A stretch of DNA of 6,129 nt from Nitrospiraceae bacterium (GCA_003454665.1 DMKB01000136.1:1-6129), one strand, 5' to 3'. Shown: positions 1-5,933, numbered from the stretch's first letter. Numbers and translations: made by a program. The notes: generated by a model not told the origin, from the sequence alone.

Positions 1-100
1 CCTCCCGAATGGTCCTGGAGTCTATGGAAACTCCCTTGATATCCATCCTCTCCACCCCCCGCAGAATGCCCCCCAGTAATGTTATTTCAGCTGCTTTCAT
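1..100 (-). CDS. murF: MurF, UDP-MurNAc-tripeptide:D-Ala-D-Ala ligase, N-terminal fragment
   Basis: Partial gene: only the first 33 codons lie in the window and the rest continues past the left edge. The visible protein starts MKAAEITLLGG and reaches an SIDSRTI motif at about residues 25-31. This is the typical start of Mur ligases of the MurF type (an LGG-x-L turn followed by a GVSIDSR uridine-nucleotide-binding segment). MurF is a cytoplasmic enzyme that adds D-Ala-D-Ala to UDP-MurNAc-tripeptide using ATP, the last cytoplasmic step in making the pentapeptide precursor. The start at 100 is the first ATG after an in-frame TGA at 104-106. Its ribosome binding site is weak. A second ATG at codon 19 has a purine-rich stretch before it, but would cut off conserved sequence. 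It follows murE by 91 nt in the same direction, the usual murE-murF order, which supports the call despite the short fragment. Confidence 0.85.
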   Translation of the reverse strand, partial: MKAAEITLLGGILRGVERMDIKGVSIDSRTIRE

Positions 101-135
101 GGTTCACACCGTACGCTCACTGTTCAACATGGCGC

Positions 136-159
136 GGCAGCGACCCCCCGATCCCTGCC
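136..159 (-). other. Possible hairpin in the murE-murF gap
   Basis: In the transcribed (minus) strand, arms GGCAG and CTGCC enclose an inner GATC/GGTC stem with a GGGG loop, giving nine pairs (one G-U) and one G-G mismatch. No run of U follows, so it does not look like an intrinsic terminator. It could be a processing or pausing structure, or it may be chance in GC-rich DNA. The rest of the 91-nt gap (101-191) shows no other gene or clear signal. Confidence 0.25.
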
Positions 160-191
160 TATGCCTGAACGCGTACGACACGGTATTGTCA

Positions 192-1733
192 TTATTGATC
201 GTGGAACTTCTCCATTGTTCGCACAGCCCGGCGTGCCTCCTCTCTGTCGTCGAAGTGATTCTTTGTTTCCCCGATGATCTGATAGTCCTCATGCCCCTTG
301 CCCGCGATCACCACCACGTCACCGGGCATGGCCATGGTGATTGCCCGTTGAATCGCCTCCCTGCGGTCGGGAATAATGAAGTAAGGCGTTTTTTCCACTG
401 GAAATGAACTTCGGGAGGCCTTTTCGTTCTCCGCCATTCTGAAGCCGTCCCTCTCCATACCCGCTTCTATCTCGCCGATGATCACCAGCGGGTCTTCGGT
501 CCTCGGGTTGTCCGACGTCACGATCACAATATCACTTCCGCCCACTGCCGCGGCTCCCATCAGCGGCCGCTTTGTCCTGTCGCGGTCCCCGCCGCAGCCG
601 AAGACCATGATGATCCTGCCCGCAGCCACCTCTCTGACCGATCCAAGGAGACGAACAATCGCGTCCTCCGTATGTGCGTAATCGACAAGGACCCCAAAGG
701 GCTGTCCTTCGTCGTCTACTTTCTCCATACGGCCGGGGATTGCCTGCAGGTTTTTTACGCCCAGGGCGATGGCGCTGTTCCCCAGGCCGAGTGCCGTTCC
801 GATGCCGACGGCAGTCAAAATATTAAAAACATTATGGGCCCCCACGAGGGGGGATTCCACAGCAACCGTTCCCGACGGGGTCTTGACAACGAAGGAAAGC
901 CCATCCATGTCGTGCACGATGGTCCCCCGGGGATGGATATCGGCGCCTGCAGACAGGCCTGTCGTTATTACGGTCGCCTTCGTTGCATTGATCATCTCCG
1001 GGCCGTAGGGATCGTCGATATTGACAACGGCATGGTTTTCCGGACCGAGCCCGGCAAACAACTCCCTCTTCGCTTGAAAGTACTCCTCCATGGTCCCGTG
1101 AAAATCAAGATGATCCTGCGTCAGATTCGTAAATGCTCCCACGGCGAAAAAACAGGCCGCGGTCCTCCCGAGGGCCAGAGCATGGGATGAAACTTCCATC
1201 ACGCAGTATCCGAAGCCGCCGTCGACCATCTCGGCCAGAAGCTGCTGCAGTTCCAGTGATTCCGGCGTGGTATTGAGCGCAGGATAGATCTTGTCTCCCA
1301 CGCGGTGGTGAATGGTGCCGATGAGCCCCGCCGAAAAACCGCCGGCCGACAGCATGGATTGTACCAGGTAATTCGTGGTGGTCTTGCCGTTCGTACCGGT
1401 AATCCCGATAAGCTTCAGCCTCCGTGACGGGCGGCCGTAGAAGACATCGGCCAGGAACGCCAGGGCCACGCGCGAATCGGGGACCTGAATAAGCGGGGTA
1501 TCGGCGGAGACGGAGACACCACGCTTCTCTCCTGCGACAACCGCCACAGCGCCCTGCTGCATTGCCTGCGGAATAAACTGATGGCCGTCGGCGTGAAATC
1601 CCTGGACAGCCACAAACAACGAACCGGGTGTTACGCTGCGGGAGTCCTGGACGATAGCCAGGACATCCTTGTCGATTCCGTCAGACGGCAACGCCGTAAT
1701 ACCAGCCTCCGTTAAAAGGGTCCCGAGCTTCAT
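192..1733 (-). CDS. murE: MurE, UDP-MurNAc-L-Ala-D-Glu:meso-diaminopimelate ligase
   Basis: A cytoplasmic ATP-dependent ligase that adds meso-diaminopimelate to UDP-MurNAc-L-Ala-D-Glu. The 513-residue protein is full length for the family. Seen in order: the N-terminal uridine-binding domain with QDSRSVTPGSLFVA (about 29-42); the ATP P-loop GTNGKTT (113-119); the NTTPES substrate loop (154-159); the FTNLTQDHLDFHGT segment followed by Lys222, which aligns with the carbamylated lysine of Mur ligases; PGRMEKV (333-339); VDYAHT (350-355); GCGGDRDRTKRP (379-390); and AGKGHE (477-482). The DNPRTEDP motif (408-415) carries the Arg that marks specificity for meso-DAP rather than lysine. The start overlaps the ftsI stop as ATGA (1730-1733), a classic translational coupling arrangement, with GGTGG about 7 nt upstream as a plausible ribosome binding site. 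No key residue is missing. Confidence 0.97.
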   Translation of the reverse strand: MKLGTLLTEAGITALPSDGIDKDVLAIVQDSRSVTPGSLFVAVQGFHADGHQFIPQAMQQGAVAVVAGEKRGVSVSADTPLIQVPDSRVALAFLADVFYGRPSRRLKLIGITGTNGKTTTNYLVQSMLSAGGFSAGLIGTIHHRVGDKIYPALNTTPESLELQQLLAEMVDGGFGYCVMEVSSHALALGRTAACFFAVGAFTNLTQDHLDFHGTMEEYFQAKRELFAGLGPENHAVVNIDDPYGPEMINATKATVITTGLSAGADIHPRGTIVHDMDGLSFVVKTPSGTVAVESPLVGAHNVFNILTAVGIGTALGLGNSAIALGVKNLQAIPGRMEKVDDEGQPFGVLVDYAHTEDAIVRLLGSVREVAAGRIIMVFGCGGDRDRTKRPLMGAAAVGGSDIVIVTSDNPRTEDPLVIIGEIEAGMERDGFRMAENEKASRSSFPVEKTPYFIIPDRREAIQRAITMAMPGDVVVIAGKGHEDYQIIGETKNHFDDREEARRAVRTMEKFHDQ

Positions 1734-3460
1734 TTTGCCACCAACAGCATCGTGCCCCCGACATCGTCGGGCGGCACCTGAAGATAGGCCAGGCTTTTTT
1801 CGGCCACCGCCTTGAATACCGGGGCGGCCACCATACCGCCCAGCACGACCCCCCGGGGGCTGTCGAGCGTCACGAGGATGACGAGTCTCGGATTCTCGGC
1901 CGGCGCATACCCGATGAAGGAACTCATATAATCACGAGGCGAATACGCCGCGGTTTTCGGATCGATTTTCTGGGCCGTGCCGGTTTTCCCGGCGGCAGTG
2001 TAGCCCACGGGCTTGGCCTTCATGCCCGTACCGGTGAGAATCACGTGCTGTAAAATCGTGTTCAGTTTTTTGTGCGTCCCCTTGGAAATGACGCGCCGTA
2101 CCGGCTGGGGCTTGAATTTTTTGCCTCTCCCACTGTTCCCATCGATCACTTCAGACACGATATAGGGTTTCATAAGCGTTCCCCCATTCGCCAGCGCGGA
2201 GAACGCCTGAACCATCTGGATCGGCGTGACGCCGATAGCCTGACCTATGGAAATAGCACCGAGGGACATTTCATTCCACTGAGGGTAGTCCTTGACCAGT
2301 CCGCCAATCTCCCCGGGGAGGTCCACCCCTGTTTTGCTTCCAAATCCGAAGTCCCGGATGTATCTATAGAACCGCTTCGTTCCGAGGCGGAGGCCTACCT
2401 GAATCGTGCCCACGTTACTTGAGTCAGAGATCACGTCAATAAAGGTCAGCGTACCGTGCGGCGAGGCGTCGCGGATCACCCGGCCTCCGACGTGAATCCG
2501 GCCCTCGCTGCAGTCGAACTGCTCCTGGGGGCTCACGAGCTTTTCTTCCAACGCCGCTGCAGCAAGGATCGGCTTGAAGATAGACCCCGGCTCGAAGGCG
2601 TCCGTTATTGCCCGGTTCCGCCACTCTGCCGGCCGCGACCTGAGCGGCGTGTTCGGATTGAATGCCGCTCTGCCCTTCGCGCCGGACCGGACGGTCAGGG
2701 CAAGCACTTCCCCGGTGCGGGGATCCATAACCAGACCAATACCGCTCTTGGCCTGTGACCGCTCCAGGGCCGCATCGAGCTCTTTCTCGACAATGTGTTG
2801 GATCACGCTGTCGATGGTAAGCACGATGTCCTTGCCTTGCTTCGACAGGCGGTACTGGAATGCAGGCCCGCCGGGGAAGACGGTGCGCCCGACGGCATCT
2901 TTCTCGGCAAGCACCCAGCCGCTCGTGCCGCGCAGGACGGAATCGTACGAAAGCTCGACCCCTTCAAGGCCTTCATTATCTATCCCCGTAAAACCGATCG
3001 CCGTCCCGGCAAGGTTTTTCTGGGGATAAAACCTCCGTGATTCGACGAGCAGGCCGACCTCGCGGGTGCCGAGATTTTTGATTTTTCTCGTTACGACGGG
3101 CGCAACCTTGCGGCTGAGCCAGACGAAGTGCCGGTCGCTCGAAAGTTTACGCTCGAGGGGGCGCGGATCTTTGTCCAGAATCCGCGCAAGCCTCCTGGCA
3201 AGCCTCCGCGGATTGCCGACCAGTGAGGGGACTCCAAAGACGGAATCGACGTCGAGGCTCACGGCAAGCTCACGGCCCATTCGGTCGTAGATGGTCCCCC
3301 GCTTCGGTTTGAGCTTGACCACCCGCTGCTGCTGCCGCTCGGCACGGGCCGCAAGCTCGTCACCTTTCAGAATCTGCAGGTCAACCAGCCGTGCCGCAAC
3401 AAGCCCGAAGCCCAGCGCCATGACAACAAAGACTATGAGAACCCTGCCTCGCCTGTCCAT
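1730..3460 (-). CDS. ftsI: FtsI, class B penicillin-binding protein (septal peptidoglycan transpeptidase)
   Basis: A membrane-anchored DD-transpeptidase that cross-links septal peptidoglycan with FtsW in the divisome; a beta-lactam target. The 576-residue protein has a short basic N-terminus (MDRRGR), one membrane segment (about 7-27), and a class B dimerisation/pedestal domain starting at KRGTIYDRMGRELAVS (53-68). The transpeptidase domain carries all three active-site motifs: SIFK (293-296, Ser293 nucleophile), SSN (347-349) and KTGT (492-495). The flanking RNRAITDAFEPGS is typical of FtsI. The protein ends soon after the transpeptidase domain, with no PASTA domain of the kind found at the C-terminus of some relatives. 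The start is preceded by a good ribosome binding site (AGGGAG in the minus strand, about 3465-3470). It lies 73 nt after ftsL and overlaps murE by 4 nt. Dcw position favours FtsI over PBP2 or SpoVD-like alternatives. Confidence 0.95.
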   Translation of the reverse strand: MDRRGRVLIVFVVMALGFGLVAARLVDLQILKGDELAARAERQQQRVVKLKPKRGTIYDRMGRELAVSLDVDSVFGVPSLVGNPRRLARRLARILDKDPRPLERKLSSDRHFVWLSRKVAPVVTRKIKNLGTREVGLLVESRRFYPQKNLAGTAIGFTGIDNEGLEGVELSYDSVLRGTSGWVLAEKDAVGRTVFPGGPAFQYRLSKQGKDIVLTIDSVIQHIVEKELDAALERSQAKSGIGLVMDPRTGEVLALTVRSGAKGRAAFNPNTPLRSRPAEWRNRAITDAFEPGSIFKPILAAAALEEKLVSPQEQFDCSEGRIHVGGRVIRDASPHGTLTFIDVISDSSNVGTIQVGLRLGTKRFYRYIRDFGFGSKTGVDLPGEIGGLVKDYPQWNEMSLGAISIGQAIGVTPIQMVQAFSALANGGTLMKPYIVSEVIDGNSGRGKKFKPQPVRRVISKGTHKKLNTILQHVILTGTGMKAKPVGYTAAGKTGTAQKIDPKTAAYSPRDYMSSFIGYAPAENPRLVILVTLDSPRGVVLGGMVAAPVFKAVAEKSLAYLQVPPDDVGGTMLLVAK

Positions 3461-3533
3461 CGCTCCCTATCCTTTTTTTGCACACCCCACGCCTGATGCC
3501 CTTCGGTTTGGACTCTGCAATACGTCTCTGCCG

Positions 3534-3854
3534 CTACTTCTTTCTCTTCACCACGACGACGTTTTTTTTCTTCGGCCTGACCATGCCGAGCCGCTTGCCG
3601 GCGATTGTTTCGATCCGCTCGGGAGAGGACAGGCTGGATGCCTCGATCCTGAGCGACCGGTTTACCCGCTCCAGTTCCCTCGTCTCCCGCTCCAGTTCCT
3701 GGATCTGGTAACCAAGCCCCACAATCCTGACCTTCCCGCCGACATACAGGAGCAAACCGGCGCAGATCAGGCCGATCAGGAGCACCCGGCGCAGGTTTCC
3801 CTTCCGGCTCCGCTCGAAGAAATAAACACCGATATTTCCCGTCCTCGCGTTCAT
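3534..3854 (-). CDS. ftsL: FtsL-like divisome protein
   Basis: A small bitopic membrane protein of 106 residues. Seen: a basic cytoplasmic N-terminus (residues 1-23, with RSRKGNLRR), a single hydrophobic segment (about 24-40, VLLIGLICAGLLLYVGG), then a charged coiled coil (about 48-75). The segment SSPERIETIAGKRLGMVRP (76-94) is characteristic of FtsL/DivIC-type proteins, and the tail is lysine-rich. In the family, FtsL pairs with FtsB through the coiled coil and activates FtsW-FtsI. FtsL sequences diverge strongly, so the call rests on topology, the IA-x-x-LGM motif and its place between rsmH and ftsI, where ftsL is expected. The start has AAGAGG about 5 nt upstream. The coiled-coil DNA holds a 21-bp-spaced repeat, reported separately. 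Confidence 0.88.
   Translation of the reverse strand: MNARTGNIGVYFFERSRKGNLRRVLLIGLICAGLLLYVGGKVRIVGLGYQIQELERETRELERVNRSLRIEASSLSSPERIETIAGKRLGMVRPKKKNVVVVKRKK
3665..3699 (-). repeat. Direct repeat encoding two near-identical heptads in ftsL
   Basis: The 14-mer CCCGCTCCAGTTCC (plus strand) occurs at 3665-3678 and again at 3686-3699, exactly 21 bp apart. In the protein this gives ELERETR followed by ELERVNR (residues 53-66), two consecutive coiled-coil heptads. The spacing is one full heptad, so reading frame and helix register are kept. A local 21-bp duplication is the simplest explanation. Confidence 0.8.
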
Positions 3855-3935
3855 CTGTTCCTCTTGCCGCCGATGTTCACGAATTTAAACACCGAGAGCC
3901 GGCGGCGAAATCCGTTCGCGGCCCACCTGATGCCG

Positions 3936-4901
3936 TTATACCTTCTCCGCGGCACGCAATTTTGCGCTGCGCGACGCCGGATTGTTCTCCGTCTCTTCCG
4001 GTCCGGGGAGAACCGGCCTCTTTGTCAGTATTCGTACGCCCGGCTGGTGCCCGCAGGCGCACACCGGCATCCGGGGCGGACAGATACATCCCTTCGCTGA
4101 GGCCGCGAACGTCTGCTTCACGATCCGGTCCTCGAGTGAGTGGAACGATATGACGGCGATCCTTCCGCCGGGCTTCAGGACATCGACGAGCTGGCGCAGT
4201 CCCTCGCCGAGTGACGCCATCTCGTCGTTTACCGCGATCCGCAGGGCCTGAAATGTCCGCGTGGCGGGATGAATGCGCCGGAAAGGATAGGGGGGGAATA
4301 CGCTCGCGATTATCCCGGCAAGGTGGACGGTACTCGTGATGGGTCCCCGGGCCCTCTCCCTCTCGATAGCCCTGGCAATGACACCCGCCTTTTTCTCTTC
4401 TCCATACTCGCGTATGATCCGCGCCAGCTCGCCGTGGGACAGCGTGTTCACCAGGTCCGCCGCGGTCTGCGGCATGCGCCTATCCATACGCATATCGAGC
4501 GGGCCGTCCAGCGCGAAGCTGAAACCCCGCCCGGGCGTCTTGAGGTGAAACCAGGAAACACCGAGGTCCAGCAGCGCCCCGTCCACGGTCCCGTATCCGA
4601 GCTCAGCCAGAACAGCGCCGGCATGCCGCACGTTTTCCTGCCGCAGAAGAACGCGGCCGCCATATGCCGCGAGTCGTTCGCGGCTCCGCTCAATGGCCTC
4701 TGCGTCCTGGTCCAGGCCGATCAAGATGCCGTCCGGCGCTGAACGCTTCAGGATCTCCTCGCCGTGCCCTCCTGCGCCGAGGGTCCCGTCAACATACACA
4801 CCGCCCGCTCTCGGAGCGAGCAGATCCACGGCCTCGTGCAGCAGAACGGGCAGATGGCGTATTTCTTGATTTCGGATTTCGGATTTCGGATTGTTGCTCA
4901 T
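3936..4901 (-). CDS. rsmH: RsmH (MraW), 16S rRNA (cytosine-1402-N4)-methyltransferase
   Basis: SAM-dependent methyltransferase that modifies C1402 in the ribosomal P site; cytoplasmic. From the ATG at 4901 the protein is 321 residues, a usual length. Seen: the conserved opening HLPVLLHEAVDLL (residues 16-28), SAM motif I VDGTLGAGGH (37-46), GLDQDAEAI (62-70), LLDLGVSWFHL (110-120, Trp where most have Ser), RGFSF (125-129), RTFQALRIAVNDE (215-227), VISFHSLEDRIVK (250-262) and a Cys-rich tail (CICPP and CACG, about 272-284) ending in SRSAKLRAAEKV. The start at 4901 has GAGG 8 nt upstream. In-frame alternatives are an ATG at 4952, also with a GAGG 6 nt upstream, and a GTG at 4964 overlapping the STAS stop; these add 17 and 21 non-conserved residues. 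Residues 3-12 or so are translated from a tandem repeat. An 81-nt gap leads to ftsL. Confidence 0.95.
   Translation of the reverse strand: MSNNPKSEIRNQEIRHLPVLLHEAVDLLAPRAGGVYVDGTLGAGGHGEEILKRSAPDGILIGLDQDAEAIERSRERLAAYGGRVLLRQENVRHAGAVLAELGYGTVDGALLDLGVSWFHLKTPGRGFSFALDGPLDMRMDRRMPQTAADLVNTLSHGELARIIREYGEEKKAGVIARAIERERARGPITSTVHLAGIIASVFPPYPFRRIHPATRTFQALRIAVNDEMASLGEGLRQLVDVLKPGGRIAVISFHSLEDRIVKQTFAASAKGCICPPRMPVCACGHQPGVRILTKRPVLPGPEETENNPASRSAKLRAAEKV
4868..4892. repeat. Heptanucleotide tandem repeat GATTTCG in the start of rsmH
   Basis: Three perfect copies of GATTTCG (4868-4874, 4875-4881, 4882-4888) are followed by a partial fourth (GATT to 4892). On the coding strand the repeat is read as part of NNPKSEIRNQ, between the preferred rsmH start and its first conserved residues. 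Similar 7-bp repeats with this translated look occur, to my recollection, between genes in many environmental bacterial genomes; that is memory, not a search. Confidence 0.85.
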
Positions 4902-4906
4902 TCCAT

Positions 4907-4913
4907 AATCCTC
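4907..4913 (-). promoter_or_regulatory. Ribosome binding site favouring the internal rsmH start
   Basis: On the coding strand GAGGATT precedes the ATG at 4901, with GAGG 8 nt from the start codon. This supports a start that leaves only 15 residues before the conserved HLPVLLHE core. A competing GAGG lies 6 nt before the ATG at 4952, so the choice is likely but not certain. Confidence 0.5.
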
Positions 4914-4927
4914 GACAGGAACGTTCT

Positions 4928-4955
4928 GCAATCCGCATTCCGCAACCCGCATTCT
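4928..4955. repeat. Second heptanucleotide tandem repeat, GCAATCC/GCATTCC type
   Basis: Four consecutive 7-bp units that differ at a few positions: GCAATCC, GCATTCC, GCAACCC, GCATTCT. They lie between the STAS stop codon and the preferred rsmH start, 35 bp from the GATTTCG repeat and sharing its 7-bp period. The two blocks probably form one repeat island. Confidence 0.8.
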
Positions 4956-4960
4956 CTCCC

Positions 4961-5320
4961 TCACAGCCCCAGCGGAAGATCCGTGGCCGGCTTTGACACG
5001 CCGAAGCTCTTCGCGGCCTGCTGTGCCTTGGCGAAAACCTGAAATTCGTCGAGCACACCGGTGGTGCGGAATATGTTCTTAATATAATCGGACATCCCCG
5101 CGAGACGAATATCTCCACCGAAGGAATGGAGCCGTTTCTTTTCCGCCACGAGCGTATGCAGTGTCCTGAAATGAATATGCTCCGCCGCTTCAAAATTCAG
5201 GATCAGGCCATACGTATCACCTTTGATCAACTGTCCGACGACCCGGCTGATCTCCTCGACCTTCGCTGCGTCGACCTCACCTTCGAGGTTCATCTGATAT
5301 ACTTTAATTTTTTGGTCCAT
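4961..5320 (-). CDS. STAS-domain protein, degenerate anti-sigma-antagonist type
   Basis: A 119-residue soluble protein with no signal peptide or membrane segment. The pattern LEGEVDAAKVEEIS (12-25), GLILNFEAAEHIHFRTLHTLV (38-58), LHSFGGDIRLAGMSDYIKNIFRTTGV (64-89) follows the STAS fold of SpoIIAA-like proteins: a beta strand, the loop that holds the phospho-serine, a helix, GG-x-(I/L)-x-L, then a helix ending in TTGV. The usual D-S-S-G of the loop is replaced by H-F-R-T (50-53), and the strand Asp by Asn42, so phosphorylation at the canonical Ser is unlikely. Function is unknown; possibilities are a protein-binding scaffold, or an MlaB-like or partner-switch-like role. It starts 3 nt after the mraZ stop with no strong ribosome binding site, suggesting coupling to mraZ, and sits upstream of rsmH. 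This is not part of the standard dcw set. Confidence 0.82.
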   Translation of the reverse strand: MDQKIKVYQMNLEGEVDAAKVEEISRVVGQLIKGDTYGLILNFEAAEHIHFRTLHTLVAEKKRLHSFGGDIRLAGMSDYIKNIFRTTGVLDEFQVFAKAQQAAKSFGVSKPATDLPLGL

Positions 5321-5323
5321 ACA

Positions 5324-5758
5324 TCACAGGCCCAGGGATGCCAGCGCCTCGGTGATGGTTTCCGCATTCTGAGAGTTTCTCGTTTCCCATGCCTTGGCGT
5401 CCCATATTTCCATCTTGTTTATGATGCCGACGAGAAGTACGTTTTTGTTTATCCCCGCCCGATCGCGGAGCACCGGGGGGATCAGGAGGCGCCCCTGTTT
5501 GTCGACCTCGCACTCCGTTGCCAGGGAAAAGAAAAACCGCATGAACTCCTTGACTTCTTTCTGCATCATGGGGAGAAGGCGTATTTTTTCCTCAAGCTTC
5601 TCCCATTCCTCGAGAGGATATACGGCGAGACAGCGGTCGAAGTCCAGGGTCAGCACCAGTTTGCCGTCGTAGTGATCCTCCAGGATGTCGCGAAACCTGG
5701 ACGGCACACTCACCCTGCCCTTGGAGTCTACGGTATGTTCAAAACTGCCTCGGAACAT
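5324..5758 (-). CDS. mraZ: MraZ, transcriptional regulator of the dcw operon
   Basis: A DNA-binding protein of 144 residues with two AbrB/SpoVT-like halves. The first has the DSKGR motif (11-15) followed by VSVPSRFR; the second has DKQGR (86-90) followed by LLIPPVLR. The opening MFRGSFEHTVDSKGR is the family's standard N-terminus, which fixes the start at 5758. A TTG eight codons upstream (5782) would add non-conserved residues and read through the operator repeats and ribosome binding site. GGAG lies 6 nt before the chosen ATG. In E. coli MraZ is known to repress its own operon. Here a matching repeat operator lies directly upstream. As first gene of the operon it leads to the STAS gene after 3 nt. 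Confidence 0.96.
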   Translation of the reverse strand: MFRGSFEHTVDSKGRVSVPSRFRDILEDHYDGKLVLTLDFDRCLAVYPLEEWEKLEEKIRLLPMMQKEVKEFMRFFFSLATECEVDKQGRLLIPPVLRDRAGINKNVLLVGIINKMEIWDAKAWETRNSQNAETITEALASLGL

Positions 5759-5760
5759 AA

Positions 5761-5800
5761 ATCTCTCCAGAGATACCCACAATTTCCCACTTCATACCAC
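5761..5800 (-). promoter_or_regulatory. MraZ operator: four 10-bp-spaced direct repeats
   Basis: Read on the minus strand, four consecutive decamers occur: GTGGTATGAA, GTGGGAAATT, GTGGGTATCT, CTGGAGAGAT. The first half of each follows GTGGG (last copy weaker) and the second half is free to vary. MraZ from E. coli is known to bind TGGGN repeats at 10-bp period just upstream of mraZ, and Mollicutes MraZ binds GTGG-containing repeats. The array begins about 5 nt after the predicted transcription start, and the last unit overlaps the mraZ ribosome binding site, so bound MraZ would block early transcription. Confidence 0.85.
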
Positions 5801-5811
5801 TCTCTCGCCAA

Positions 5812-5840
5812 AGTATATCTTCCGGCAGGGGCATTGTCAA
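5812..5840 (-). promoter_or_regulatory. Sigma-70 type promoter of the mraZ operon
   Basis: On the minus strand, a perfect -35 TTGACA (5840-5835), a 17-bp spacer and -10 TATACT (5817-5812, one mismatch to TATAAT). The expected transcription start is near 5805. AT-rich sequence directly upstream (5841-5860) could act as an UP element. It is followed at once by the MraZ repeats. Confidence 0.85.
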
Positions 5841-5842
5841 CA

Positions 5843-5858
5843 AAAATATTAATATTTT
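5843..5858. repeat. 16-bp perfect AT palindrome beside the mraZ -35
   Basis: AAAATATTAATATTTT is its own reverse complement, centred at 5850/5851. It ends two bases from the -35 element of the mraZ promoter, at roughly -38 to -53. It may be an UP element, a binding site for another regulator, or chance in AT-rich DNA. Confidence 0.6.
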
Positions 5859-5904
5859 CGTAGGTTACGAGGTGGGTCACCGTGCCGGAACAGATTATTT
5901 TCCC

Positions 5905-5933
5905 GTGACAATATCGTCCAAAATCGGTATCAT
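5905..5933 (+). promoter_or_regulatory. Probable promoter of the divergent HNH-like gene
   Basis: GTGACA (5905-5910, 5 of 6 to TTGACA), a 17-bp spacer, and TATCAT (5928-5933, 5 of 6 to TATAAT) on the plus strand. The expected start is near 5940, about 43 nt before the gene. The rest of the 224-bp region between mraZ and this gene holds no other gene I can support. Confidence 0.55.

Noticed and set aside
104..292. Minus-strand frame of 62 codons at the end of murE
   Set aside because: Out of frame inside murE, with no motif; it ends three bases before the murF start only by chance.
3291..4100. Long open frame of 269 codons on the plus strand
   Set aside because: It runs antisense across the ends of rsmH, ftsL and ftsI, which have clear family motifs. 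Its product is low-complexity and resembles no family I know.
5759..5782. TTG start that would extend MraZ by eight residues
   Set aside because: The added residues are not part of the conserved MFRGSFEH start, and the extension contains the ribosome binding site for the ATG at 5758.
5801..5810. Possible fifth MraZ box, TGGCGAGAGA on the minus strand
   Set aside because: Its TGG is shifted by one base from the 10-bp register of the others and lacks the GTGGG core.
5126..5863. Open frame of 245 codons on the plus strand
   Set aside because: Antisense to the STAS gene and mraZ and runs through the mraZ promoter; no recognisable domain.
5872..5876. Single GTGGG on the plus strand in the divergent region as another MraZ box
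   Set aside because: Only one copy, not in a 10-bp array; expected by chance.
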